This document shows, piece after piece, positions 51,627-59,998 of a DNA stretch of 64,000 nt (positions within the stretch are counted from its first letter, which is position 1; each line of letters begins with the position of its first letter). The notes below the pieces were generated by a model, which was given only the letters and a program-made list of their open reading frames with translations, made no database searches and was not told the DNA's origin. The translations under genes were made by a program, and so were the position numbers. The DNA comes from an uncultured Lachnospiraceae bacterium (GTDB lineage Bacteria > Bacillota > Clostridia > Lachnospirales > Lachnospiraceae), in assembly GCA_910584585.1 (NCBI GenBank), contig CAJUBP010000018.1, positions 1 through 64,000 on the forward strand, in the 5' to 3' direction.

Positions 51627-52397
51627 ATGGCACAGGGAATTACAATTCAGTCTGTAGCCCGGGCGTTTCAAATTCTGGAATGCTTTGCCGGATCAGTTTC
51701 GGAGCTGGGGATTACCGATATTTCCCGCCAGATGGGACTTGGAAAGAGCACGATTTACGGGCTGGTAAATACCCTGGTACAGGAAGGGTATCTGGAACAG
51801 AATCCGGAGAATAAATGTTACCGTCTAGGGCTGAAATTGTTTGAAATGGGATGCATTGTCCAGGAGCGGATGGATATTCGGGAGATTGCAAAACCTTATT
51901 TAAAGGAACTGTCTTCCAGTTTTAAAATGACAGTGCATATGGGATTGTACAAGGATTATGAAGTGGTTTACATTGATAAAGTAGACGCTCCCGATACCAG
52001 AATCGTGTACTCCCAGGTGGGAAAGCGGGCGCCCATGTACTGTACCGGAATCGGCAAAGCGGTTCTGGCAGAACTGGAACAGCGGGAAATTGATTTTCTG
52101 CTGGAGGGACAGGAGCGGGAGCCCTTAACCCCCCATACCTTGACGGGGAAAGAGGATATTATCCGGGAACTGGGGGAAATCCGCAGGAGAGGCTACGCAA
52201 TAGACAATGAAGAAGTGGAGTTGGGGCTGAAATGTGTGGCTTCAGCCATTTATGATTATCAGGGAAAGCCGGCGGCAGCCATCAGCATTTCCAGTTCTGC
52301 GGTGAGAATGGATGATGAGCGGATGGAAGAAATTTCCCGGAAGCTGAAAAGGGCAGCAGGGGAAATTTCCCGAAAACTGGGGTACCGCCAATGCTGA
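51627..52397 (+). CDS. IclR family transcriptional regulator
   Basis: 256 residues. The N-terminal winged helix has LGITDISRQMGLGKSTIYGL and EGYLEQNPENKCYRLG; the C-terminal effector domain has YCTGIGKAVLAEL and GYAIDNEEVELGLKCVASAI, both family signatures. GGTGGAAG precedes the ATG. Two palindromic operator candidates follow it, one of them overlapping the start region of the next gene, so it probably controls the PfkB-aldolase genes. The ligand is unknown, perhaps a sugar acid or keto acid. Confidence 0.92.
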   Translation: MAQGITIQSVARAFQILECFAGSVSELGITDISRQMGLGKSTIYGLVNTLVQEGYLEQNPENKCYRLGLKLFEMGCIVQERMDIREIAKPYLKELSSSFKMTVHMGLYKDYEVVYIDKVDAPDTRIVYSQVGKRAPMYCTGIGKAVLAELEQREIDFLLEGQEREPLTPHTLTGKEDIIRELGEIRRRGYAIDNEEVELGLKCVASAIYDYQGKPAAAISISSSAVRMDDERMEEISRKLKRAAGEISRKLGYRQC

Positions 52398-52456
52398 ATA
52401 AAAATTCAGAAAATGTTCTTGAAAAATCTTCATTTTTATATTATAATTAAAAATAT

Positions 52457-52567
52457 GAACAATGTTCTATATTATTGAACAATCAATTTACTTTGTTGAA
52501 GGAAGGCCTGCTGAAAAGCAGGAAAATTCATGATTAAAATTCAGAACTATGTTCAATATTATAGAAC
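52457..52567 (+). promoter_or_regulatory. two GAAC-N3-GTTC-N9-GAAC operators
   Basis: GAAC-AAT-GTTC-tatattatt-GAAC at 52457-52480 and GAAC-TAT-GTTC-aatattata-GAAC at 52544-52567. The identical half-site spacing in both, 87 bp apart, is a strong sign of protein binding, most simply by the adjacent IclR protein. The second copy ends 19 bases before the pfkB ATG and covers the likely promoter/leader. Confidence 0.75.
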
Positions 52568-52586
52568 AACTGAGAAAGGAGGAACT

Positions 52587-53516
52587 ATGATTCTGACGGT
52601 AACATTAAATGCGGCAATTGATAAAAGATATCGCGTGAAGGAATTGCGGCTGGGTGAAGTGAACCGTGTTTGGGAGTGCCAATGCAGCGCCGGGGGAAAG
52701 GGATTGAATGTGGCCAGGGTTGCTGCAATTGCGGGGGAACCCGTAACGGCGTTTGGATTTGCAGGCGGGCACACAGGAAAATTGCTGGAAGAACTGGCCG
52801 GGAGGGACGGAATCAGGACAGAATTTGTACAGACCAGAGGGGAAAGCCGCGCCTGCCTGAACATTTTGGATGAAGCCTCAGGCCTTCAGACAGAATTGCT
52901 GGAAGGCGGAATGGAGATTTCCGGGGAAGAGATTCAGGAAATGGAATGCAGGTATCGGAAGCTTCTGAACGAGGCAAAAGTCGTGGTTTTGTCTGGAAGC
53001 CTGCCCCGGGGAGCGGGAGCGGATCTGTATGTCAGAATGATACAGGAGGCAAAGCGGGCGGCAATTCCTGTGCTGGTGGACACCAGCGGGCCGGCGCTGC
53101 GGGAATGCGCAAAAGCCGCTCCCGGGATGATTAAGCCCAATCAGGATGAATTCAGGCAGCTTACCGGCAAAGAAGAGATGTCAGAGGAGGAACTGTTTCA
53201 GACGGCGGAGCGGCTGGGGAAAAACGGTATTTCATATGTTGTAATATCCCTGGGAAAAGCGGGAGCGGTTCTGGCGGCCTCTTCCGGCCTCTATCGTGCG
53301 GCAGTGCCGGAAATAGAAACAGTAAATACAGTCGGCTGCGGAGACGCCATGATGGCGGGCTTTGCCATCGGCATTAAAAATCACTGGAAAGACGCAGAGA
53401 TTCTGCGGTATGCCAACGCGTTGGCGGCGGCAAACGCCAGGCAGGAGAGAACAGGATATTTTGTAAAAGAGGATTTGGAAGAACTGTATGGCAAAATCCT
53501 GGTGGAAAAGTTATAG
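52587..53516 (+). CDS. PfkB-family sugar kinase, 1-phosphofructokinase type
   Basis: 309 residues. ILTVTLNAAIDKRY and CSAGGKGLNVARVAA are the N-terminal signature of the FruK/LacC branch; the anion hole and catalytic Asp are in TVGCGDAMMAGFAIG. It phosphorylates a sugar phosphate or related sugar with ATP. No PTS or fructose genes are nearby, so the substrate may differ from fructose 1-phosphate. AAAGGAGG precedes the ATG. It ends 13 bases before the aldehyde dehydrogenase start. Confidence 0.9.
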   Translation: MILTVTLNAAIDKRYRVKELRLGEVNRVWECQCSAGGKGLNVARVAAIAGEPVTAFGFAGGHTGKLLEELAGRDGIRTEFVQTRGESRACLNILDEASGLQTELLEGGMEISGEEIQEMECRYRKLLNEAKVVVLSGSLPRGAGADLYVRMIQEAKRAAIPVLVDTSGPALRECAKAAPGMIKPNQDEFRQLTGKEEMSEEELFQTAERLGKNGISYVVISLGKAGAVLAASSGLYRAAVPEIETVNTVGCGDAMMAGFAIGIKNHWKDAEILRYANALAAANARQERTGYFVKEDLEELYGKILVEKL

Positions 53517-53529
53517 AATGGAGAAAATT

Positions 53530-54393
53530 ATGGAAAAAGTAAAAACAGCAATTATCGGGCCGGGAAATATCGGTTCCGATCTGATGTACAAAATTATGCG
53601 CAGCGAATATCTGGAAATGTCCCATATGGTTGGCATTGTGGAATCGGAGGGAATCCGCCGGGCCAGGAAGCTGGGATTTGAAACGACGACAGAAGGGGTG
53701 GAGGCGATTCTGGATATTGATGAAATCAAGATTGTTTTTGACGCCACAGGGGCGAAAGCCCATGCAGTTCATGCCCCGCTGCTGAGAAAGGCGGGAAAGA
53801 TTGCCATTGATATGACTCCTGCGGCGGTAGGGCCTTATGCGGTGCCCTGTGTAAATCTGGAAAGCCTTTCCAATGAGATGAATTTTAACATGGTAACCTG
53901 CGGCGGACAGGCTACCGTGCCTATAGCATACGCCATCAATCAGGCGGCGGACAGTGAATATACGGAGATAATTTCCTGTATTTCTTCGAAAAGCGCCGGG
54001 CCGGGAACCCGGGCGAATATTGATGAATTTACGGAGACGACTGCCCGGGCGCTGGAACTTGTAGGCGGAGCGGATAAGGGGAAAGCCATTATTATTTTAA
54101 ATCCGGCGGAGCCGCCTCTGATGATGACCAACACCATTCATTCTCTGGTAAGGAATCCGGATGAAAGAAAAATTCAGGAATCTGTCCGTAAAATGGTTGA
54201 GAAAGTCCGGGAATATGTGCCGGGATATAAACTGCGCACTCCGCCCATGATAGATGGAAACCGGGTGACCGTTATTGTGGAGGTAGAAGGCGCCGGGGAT
54301 TTCCTGCCGAAATATTCTGGCAATCTGGATATTATCAATGCTGCTGCCATTGAGGTGGCGGAGAAAATTGCCAGGGAGCGGCTGCAGAATTGA
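53530..54393 (+). CDS. mhpF: acetaldehyde dehydrogenase (acylating), DmpF/MhpF type
   Basis: 287 residues. It converts acetaldehyde or propionaldehyde with CoA and NAD+ to the acyl-CoA. The Rossmann motif is IIGPGNIGSDL, and the catalytic Cys is in FNMVTCGGQATVPIAYA; SSKSAGPGTRANIDEFTETT and NPAEPPLMMTNTIH are family blocks. In relatives it forms a complex with the HOA aldolase and receives the aldehyde through a tunnel; that aldolase gene follows. The start at 53530 has GGAG upstream. Its last ~13 codons (IEVAEKIARERLQN) were tandemly copied four more times downstream of the stop. Confidence 0.93.
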   Translation: MEKVKTAIIGPGNIGSDLMYKIMRSEYLEMSHMVGIVESEGIRRARKLGFETTTEGVEAILDIDEIKIVFDATGAKAHAVHAPLLRKAGKIAIDMTPAAVGPYAVPCVNLESLSNEMNFNMVTCGGQATVPIAYAINQAADSEYTEIISCISSKSAGPGTRANIDEFTETTARALELVGGADKGKAIIILNPAEPPLMMTNTIHSLVRNPDERKIQESVRKMVEKVREYVPGYKLRTPPMIDGNRVTVIVEVEGAGDFLPKYSGNLDIINAAAIEVAEKIARERLQN

Positions 54394-54545
54394 GGCGGTA
54401 AAAAAATTGCCAGGGAACAGCTACGGCATTGAGGCGGTGAATAAAAATTGCCAGGAAACGGCTGTAGCATTAAGGCGGTGGAGAAAATTGCCAGAGAATA
54501 GCTGTAGCATTGAGGCGGAGAAAATTGCCAGGGAACGGCTGCAGC
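54349..54545 (+). repeat. 40-bp tandem repeat, 5 units, from the mhpF 3' end
   Basis: Units start at 54349, 54389, 54428, 54469 and 54509, each ATTRAGGYGG...AAATTGCCAGRGAAYRGCTG. The first is coding; the stop TGA lies at the start of the second, and later copies are diverged and outside the gene. The last unit leads directly into the ribosome binding site of the aldolase gene. Confidence 0.9.
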
Positions 54546-54564
54546 AGACAGGAAGGAGATTATC

Positions 54565-55575
54565 ATGAAAGACAGAATCAGAATTGTAGACACCACCATG
54601 CGGGACGGAAGCCATGCCATGAGCCACAGCTTTACCAGGGAACAGGTGAGAAAGATTGCGGCAGGATTAGATGAAGCAGGGGTGGATATCATTGAAATCA
54701 GCCATGGAGACGGCCTGGCAGGCTCATCCATCAATTATGGATTTTCCGGGACAGAGGAAATGGAGCTGATAGAAGAGGCGGCTTCTGTGATCGAACATGC
54801 CAGGCTGGGCGCTTTGCTGCTTCCGGGAATCGGAACAATTGCGGATTTGAAAGAGGCTCACCGCAGAGGAGTCCGGGCAGTGCGGATCGCCACTCATGTT
54901 ACGGAAGCGGATGTGTCCTTGCAGCATATTAAGGCGGCAAAGGACATGGGCATGTTTACGGCAGGTTTTCTGATGATGGTGCATATGGCAGAGCCAAAAC
55001 AGATACTGGAGCAGGCCAAATTGTTTGAAGACGCCGGGGTGGATTATGTGAACCTGGCCGATTCCGCCGGGCATCTTCTGCCGGAAGAGGTGCGGGCAAG
55101 AGTGGGCCTTTTGACGGAAAAATTAAGCGTTCCTGTGGGATTTCACGCTCATAATAATCTGGGGCTTGCAGCCGCCAACTCTCTGGCGGCCGTGGAAGCC
55201 GGGGCTTCGTATATTGACGGCACCTGCCGGGGGCTGGGGGCAGGCGCGGGAAATTGCCAGATTGAAGTTCTGGCGGCGCTTTTGGAGCGTAAGGGCTGCC
55301 AGACGGGCATAAATCTGGATAAGCTTCTGCAGACAGCGGAAGAGGCGGTGGAACCGATTATGCTGCGGCCCCAGACGATCGATACGGATTCTCTGATGCT
55401 GGGATATTCCGGCGTGTATTCCAGCTTTCTGCTCCACGCCAGACGCGGGGCGGAGAGATTCGGCTTGCGGACCGGGGATATTCTGAAGGAATTGGGAAGA
55501 AGGGGAATGGTAGGCGGCCAGGAGGATATGATTCTGGATGTGGCTTACCAGCTTTCTTCTTCTTTAAAAAGTTAA
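54565..55575 (+). CDS. mhpE: 4-hydroxy-2-oxovalerate aldolase, DmpG/MhpE type
   Basis: 336 residues. It cleaves 4-hydroxy-2-oxo acids to pyruvate and an aldehyde. The metal-dependent TIM barrel begins RIVDTTMRDGSHAMSHSFT (Arg and Asp of the active site), has FHAHNNLGLAAANSLAAVEA (metal-binding His pair) and YIDGTCRGLGAGAGNCQIE; the C-terminal DmpG communication domain follows (~270-336). GGAAGGAG precedes the ATG. The aldehyde would pass to the acylating dehydrogenase encoded just upstream. Substrates with hydroxylated side chains from sugar acids are plausible. Confidence 0.95.
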   Translation: MKDRIRIVDTTMRDGSHAMSHSFTREQVRKIAAGLDEAGVDIIEISHGDGLAGSSINYGFSGTEEMELIEEAASVIEHARLGALLLPGIGTIADLKEAHRRGVRAVRIATHVTEADVSLQHIKAAKDMGMFTAGFLMMVHMAEPKQILEQAKLFEDAGVDYVNLADSAGHLLPEEVRARVGLLTEKLSVPVGFHAHNNLGLAAANSLAAVEAGASYIDGTCRGLGAGAGNCQIEVLAALLERKGCQTGINLDKLLQTAEEAVEPIMLRPQTIDTDSLMLGYSGVYSSFLLHARRGAERFGLRTGDILKELGRRGMVGGQEDMILDVAYQLSSSLKS

Positions 55576-56603
55576 TATTCCTTCCGCTGGCTTTTCCGGT
55601 AAGCCCCAGGCGTCATTCCAGTAAGTTCTTTAAAGACCCGGTTAAAATGAGGGATATAATTATAGCCGCAGGCCACGGCAATATCAATGATTAATTCCTC
55701 AGTGTCTTCCAGCAGTTCCCGGGCCTTTTGGATGCGTACATGGTTAATATAATGGGAAAGAGGAATGCCGGTTTCCTCTTTAAAGACCCGGCTTAAATAG
55801 CTGGGATTGGTAAATACAGAAGCTGCAAGTTCAGAAAGAGACAGAGATTCAGCGTAATTCTGATGAACCAGGTACTTTACCTGTTCTATCAGAATGCTGC
55901 GGGAGAAAAATTCCCGGGAATCCTGTCTCTTTTCTGGTTTTAAAACAGCCAGGGTACGGGCAAAATATAAAAGCAGGGCATGTAAAGTCTGGCGGTAAAT
56001 CAGCATGGAATCGGTCAGGGAATCGTTCTGCGCGGACAGGCAGAGCTTTTGATAAGAAAGCAGGGCGTCCATATGTTCCGGCAGAAGCTTCAGGTGGCAG
56101 AAAGACGCGTCCTCCCGGAAGAGCCGGCAGATGGCGTCCTTGCGGAAACTGCTCTGGGAGGGCGGGCAGGCGTCTGTCAGGGCAAAGGAAAGCAGAGAGA
56201 GCCGGCAGGAGGTTTCCGGGGAAATTGTTACGGCAGGAACGGCCGGCTTATCGGAGGGGAAATAAGCCGCGGAACGGTTTGCAGCATCAGAATGAGGATA
56301 AGCCGCGGAACGGTTTGCGGCGTCAGAATGGGGATAAGCCGCAAAACGGTTTGTGGCGCCAGAAAGTGAACGGGCTGTGAATGTATCAGCTGCGTCTGTG
56401 GATTCCAGTGTGCCAAAGTTTTCCCGGCAGTATAGGAAAAAGCAGTCTCCGGCTTCATATTCCGAAATAATTCCCTGGCGGTAGAAGCTTCCGCTGCCGG
56501 AACAGACCAGCGCAAGAAGGGCCTGCCCCGGAGCGGGAGCAAGGGAAAAGGAATCTGTGTATTCTTGATATTCTGCAAATGGGCTGTCAAAGATATCCGG
56601 CAT
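55572..56603 (-). CDS. AraC family regulator with internal repeats
   Basis: 343 residues, convergent with the aldolase gene (4-base overlap of the ends) and divergent from the solute-binding protein gene. The C-terminal double helix-turn-helix (~245-340) has LSELAASVFTNPSYLSRVFK and DIAVACGYNYIPHFNRVFKE with the GMTPGAYRKSQ ending. The N-terminal sensor part contains 2.7 copies of a 12-residue unit NRSAAYPHSDAA (~82-117), encoded by near-identical 36-bp repeats. Likely target is the divergent promoter region. AAGGAGG precedes the ATG. Confidence 0.9.
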   Translation of the reverse strand: MPDIFDSPFAEYQEYTDSFSLAPAPGQALLALVCSGSGSFYRQGIISEYEAGDCFFLYCRENFGTLESTDAADTFTARSLSGATNRFAAYPHSDAANRSAAYPHSDAANRSAAYFPSDKPAVPAVTISPETSCRLSLLSFALTDACPPSQSSFRKDAICRLFREDASFCHLKLLPEHMDALLSYQKLCLSAQNDSLTDSMLIYRQTLHALLLYFARTLAVLKPEKRQDSREFFSRSILIEQVKYLVHQNYAESLSLSELAASVFTNPSYLSRVFKEETGIPLSHYINHVRIQKARELLEDTEELIIDIAVACGYNYIPHFNRVFKELTGMTPGAYRKSQRKEY

Positions 56604-56795
56604 GGCGGCCTCCTTATGTCCTGTTTTGGTTAAATTGTTAAATATAATTCCAATATATAGAAAAAAATATCCAATGTCAACAGTAAAAAATATATTTTAT
56701 ATAATTTTGAGTAAAAATATAATAATTATATATTATAACAACATGTTATTATTGTTTCATCAGTTAACTATCATAAGATACAGGGGGCAATGCAT
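56604..56795 (+). promoter_or_regulatory. AT-rich divergent promoter region
   Basis: About 190 bases with very high A+T between divergent AraC and solute-binding protein genes. TTGAGT-N18-TATTAT (about 56708-56737) is a possible plus-strand promoter. TTAAATTGTTAAATATAATT and TATATATTATAAC offer binding-site symmetry, but no operator can be named. Confidence 0.4.
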
Positions 56796-58121
56796 ATGAA
56801 GAAAAGATTAACAGCACTATTATTGACAGCAGCCATGACATCATCTTTGCTTACAGGATGCGGCGGAAAAAAGGGATGGGAAGATGGAGACGGGAAGATT
56901 GACGGAGATTTGACTTTCTGGACGCAAGATACGGAACCCTGGAAAGCGTATTTTAATCCCGCAATCAAAGAGTTTCAGGAAAAATATCCAGATGTGAATA
57001 TCCAGGTGGAATATTTTCCGGAGTTTGACCAGAAGATTACCCAGGCGTTTTCCGCAGGAGAGGAGCCGGATGTGATCCAGACCTGGTCCAGCATTACAGA
57101 CTGGGCCAAAGCAGGCAAAATTGCGGCAATTCCTGACAGCGTAATGACAGCGGAGGACTTGGAGAGCAATTACTATGAGAGCGCTTTGCAGAACAAGAAA
57201 TATCAGGATAAATATTATGGAATCCCTTCGGAAATCAATGTGGAATCTCCCAGCCTCTATGTGAATATGGATATTTTAAAGCAGGAAGGAGTGGAACTTC
57301 CCCAAAGCTGGATTGACAATAACGGGCCGGCCAGTTTTTCAGAATTGCTGGAAGTGGCCGAGAAACTGACCCAGAAAGATTCCTCCGGGCAGGTGACGCG
57401 TTCCGGGCTGGCATATACTTACGCCCAGTGGGAGGCAAATTTCCTTTCTCTGATTCTTCAATACGGCGGGGATTACAAGGATGAGGCCAACAACCAGGTG
57501 CATTTTCTGACAGAGGAAGGAAGAAAGGCGGCGGAGACGCTTCTGAAATATACCAAAGGGGAAGCGGCGGTCAGCGATGAAGGGGAAACCAGGTATGACG
57601 CGTTTATCCAGGGGACGGCGGCTATGTGCGTAGGGGCGCCCTGGTATGCAGGCAGCTTTTCCATTGATATCCCGGATGTGAACTGGCAGGTATTTAACAT
57701 GCCTGCATGGGTGGAAGGGGCAGATCCCATCAGCATCGGCACCGGCGGCTGGGGCTATCTCGTGTCGGAGAAATGTGAAAATAAAGAGGCGGCCTGGGCT
57801 TTTGTGGAATTTATGACTTCTGCGGAAGAAACCGGAAAATGGGCTTACGCAGTAGGAGCGCTTCCCGCAAGAGTGGACGCGCTGGCAGATTTGGAATATG
57901 ACCCAGAGAAAGGCTCTGTGGATAAGGCAATTTCCATTGCGAAAGATATCCTGCCTTTTGCTGAGGAAGAGGGGGCTTACATGCAGACCCCGTCAACGCT
58001 GACCTACACCATTGTCCGTGAGAAATTAAGGCAGCTTCTGGTAGACGAAGATATTGAGGCGGCTTTAAAGGGAATGGAAGAGGAAGGAAATCAGATGATT
58101 GAGGAAAACCTGAATCGATAA
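56796..58121 (+). CDS. ABC transporter solute-binding lipoprotein, family 1
   Basis: 441 residues. The signal ends SSLLTGC, a lipobox, so it is lipid-anchored outside the membrane. The body matches sugar-type family 1 binding proteins: GDLTFWTQDTEPW, AIKEFQEKYPDVNIQVEYFP, PDVIQTWSSITDWA and GTGGWGYLVSEKCENKEAAW. No permease or ATPase gene is adjacent; the next gene is a MATE exporter. It may use a permease encoded elsewhere. ATG 56796 has AGGGGG at good spacing. Confidence 0.9.
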   Translation: MKKRLTALLLTAAMTSSLLTGCGGKKGWEDGDGKIDGDLTFWTQDTEPWKAYFNPAIKEFQEKYPDVNIQVEYFPEFDQKITQAFSAGEEPDVIQTWSSITDWAKAGKIAAIPDSVMTAEDLESNYYESALQNKKYQDKYYGIPSEINVESPSLYVNMDILKQEGVELPQSWIDNNGPASFSELLEVAEKLTQKDSSGQVTRSGLAYTYAQWEANFLSLILQYGGDYKDEANNQVHFLTEEGRKAAETLLKYTKGEAAVSDEGETRYDAFIQGTAAMCVGAPWYAGSFSIDIPDVNWQVFNMPAWVEGADPISIGTGGWGYLVSEKCENKEAAWAFVEFMTSAEETGKWAYAVGALPARVDALADLEYDPEKGSVDKAISIAKDILPFAEEEGAYMQTPSTLTYTIVREKLRQLLVDEDIEAALKGMEEEGNQMIEENLNR

Positions 58122-58131
58122 TTGGTGATTT

Positions 58132-59469
58132 ATGAAAAAACAAATTGATTTGCTGCAGGGCAAAGTAAATGAAACCTTTCTGCAGTATCTTCTCCCAAGC
58201 ATATCAGCCACTATGATGATTTCCTTTAATTATTTTATAGATACGCTGTGCATTGGGCAGAAATTAGGCGAGCAGGGCCTTGCGGCCCTGAATCTTGCCT
58301 GGCCGGTGACAACAGCGCTGTATGCCACAGGGCTTATGCTTGGAACGGGAGGCGGCGCGTTGTTTTCCGCCTTTCTGGCCGCCGGCGATGAGAGGCGGGC
58401 AAGGAGCATTTATACCAAAGCAGCATGCACTTGGCTTGTATTGGCTGTAGCGGTGACGATTGCGGGGCTTACATGGATCGAACCGCTGGTGAAAATATTA
58501 GGAGGCGCCGGAGAACTGCAGCAGGGAGTTACGGATTATGTGACATTTGTGCTGGTTCTGTCGGTTTCTTATATGGGAGAATGCTTTTATACTTCCATGC
58601 TGCGCAATGACAACGCTCCCCGGCTTGCCATGGCGGGAACGCTGCTGTCCTGTTCACTGAACATTTTTCTGGACGTGTTTTTTATTTATGGGCTGGACTG
58701 GGGAATGGCGGGGGCGGCCCTTGCCACAAGCCTGGCGGTTACGTCCACGGTAATTCTTGGGATCGGGGCTTCCCTGAGGCGGAAATCAAACCTGAAGCTG
58801 TGCTGGCAGGGAGGATCGCTGGGAGATCTTGCCGCGATTGTAAGAGTGGGAATGTCTAATTTCCTGACGGAGATTGACAGCGGCATTGTGACCTTTGTGT
58901 ACAATACGGTGCTGATTCGGATTGGCGGGGCCAATGCCACTGCCGTGATTGCGGTATATGGAATTGTGGTAAATATCAACACGATTGTAATGGCGGCTAT
59001 CAACGGGGTTTCCAATGCCATGCAGCCCTTAGTCAGCGCAAGCAGCGGAGCCGGGAAGATGGGCCGGGCCAGGGAATTTGCCAATCTGGCAGTAAAGTGG
59101 GGCATTGGCATGTCGGCAGTTTTCGCGGCAGTTCTGGAATGGAAGGCAGAATGGTTTGTAAAGATTTTTCTGGTTCCGGAGGCCGGATTTTTAGAGCAGG
59201 CGGCGGGAGCCATTCGGATTGTGGGAATCTCCTATGTGATGGCGGCGGTCAATATGATTTTGATTTCCTATTTTCAAGCCATACAAGCGGCTGGGAAGGC
59301 AGTGTGCTTTTCCTTTCTGCGGACCCTGTTCCTGCCGGTGGTTTCTGTGACAGGAGGAGCCTGGCTGGCCGGGGTCACAGGCGTGTGGGCCGCGTCTCTG
59401 GCCGTAGAGGGAATCACAATCCTTATGCTGTTGGTTACATATGGGAAGATGGTTCGCCGATGGCAGTAA
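58132..59469 (+). CDS. MATE family efflux transporter
   Basis: 445 residues, about twelve spans. LQYLLPSISATMMISFNYFI and AALNLAWPVTTALYATGLML, and the second-half repeat, are MATE motifs of the same branch as clostridial multidrug exporters. It lies 10 bases after the solute-binding protein gene and appears co-transcribed. Its presence in a catabolic cluster is unexplained; export of a toxic intermediate is one idea. Confidence 0.9.
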   Translation: MKKQIDLLQGKVNETFLQYLLPSISATMMISFNYFIDTLCIGQKLGEQGLAALNLAWPVTTALYATGLMLGTGGGALFSAFLAAGDERRARSIYTKAACTWLVLAVAVTIAGLTWIEPLVKILGGAGELQQGVTDYVTFVLVLSVSYMGECFYTSMLRNDNAPRLAMAGTLLSCSLNIFLDVFFIYGLDWGMAGAALATSLAVTSTVILGIGASLRRKSNLKLCWQGGSLGDLAAIVRVGMSNFLTEIDSGIVTFVYNTVLIRIGGANATAVIAVYGIVVNINTIVMAAINGVSNAMQPLVSASSGAGKMGRAREFANLAVKWGIGMSAVFAAVLEWKAEWFVKIFLVPEAGFLEQAAGAIRIVGISYVMAAVNMILISYFQAIQAAGKAVCFSFLRTLFLPVVSVTGGAWLAGVTGVWAASLAVEGITILMLLVTYGKMVRRWQ

Positions 59470-59529
59470 TCTGCCGCCTGGCGGGTTTTATAGACATTTT
59501 GGCGAAACAATGAGAAAGGAGCAGATAAC

Positions 59530-59997
59530 ATGAAAGAGATGCAGGACGTTTGGGAAGATTTGAAACGTCAGGATTTGGAAAAATATAGAGAAACGATGGA
59601 ATATTGCAAGACAAGGGTGACCTCTGACGAGGGAATACCGGCGGTTCTAGGCCTGGATGATTTGACGGCGTCCTGGGCGGATGTGTGGCAGGGGCCTGAG
59701 ATGGAAAAAGAATTTCACAAGGCCATGGCTGCTGCCGCAATGGTTTTTGCCAGCTTGTATGAGCAGCTTGACCCGGAAGAATTGGGGCATTATCCGGGAA
59801 TTGCGCCGGCAATGAGCGCCCTGGCGGAACTGTTCTTTTTACCGGGAGAAAACGGGGAAGCGATACCGTACCGCAGCGTGGTGAATGAATTTCTGAGAGA
59901 AGAGCAGAAGATTTTATCGGAAAATGCCTGGGAAGCAATGCCAAATCGCAGTGTGGAACGGGAATGTTTCAAAGAAGAGCAGAAGGGAGGAGAATAA
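59530..59997 (+). CDS. unknown 155-residue protein
   Basis: Not recognised. Acidic and helical, no signal peptide. Residues ~113-150 hold an internal duplication: EAIPYRSVVNEFLREEQK and EAMPNRSVERECFKEEQK, encoded by similar ~54-bp units. AAAGGAG precedes the ATG, and it ends two bases before the NodB-like gene start, so it is almost certainly translated as part of that operon. Confidence 0.65.
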   Translation: MKEMQDVWEDLKRQDLEKYRETMEYCKTRVTSDEGIPAVLGLDDLTASWADVWQGPEMEKEFHKAMAAAAMVFASLYEQLDPEELGHYPGIAPAMSALAELFFLPGENGEAIPYRSVVNEFLREEQKILSENAWEAMPNRSVERECFKEEQKGGE

Positions 59998-59998
59998 A

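Noticed and set aside
54338..54568. 76-residue frame through the mhpF tail repeats
   Set aside because: It exists because the 40-bp units keep one frame open; it overlaps mhpF in another frame and resembles nothing.
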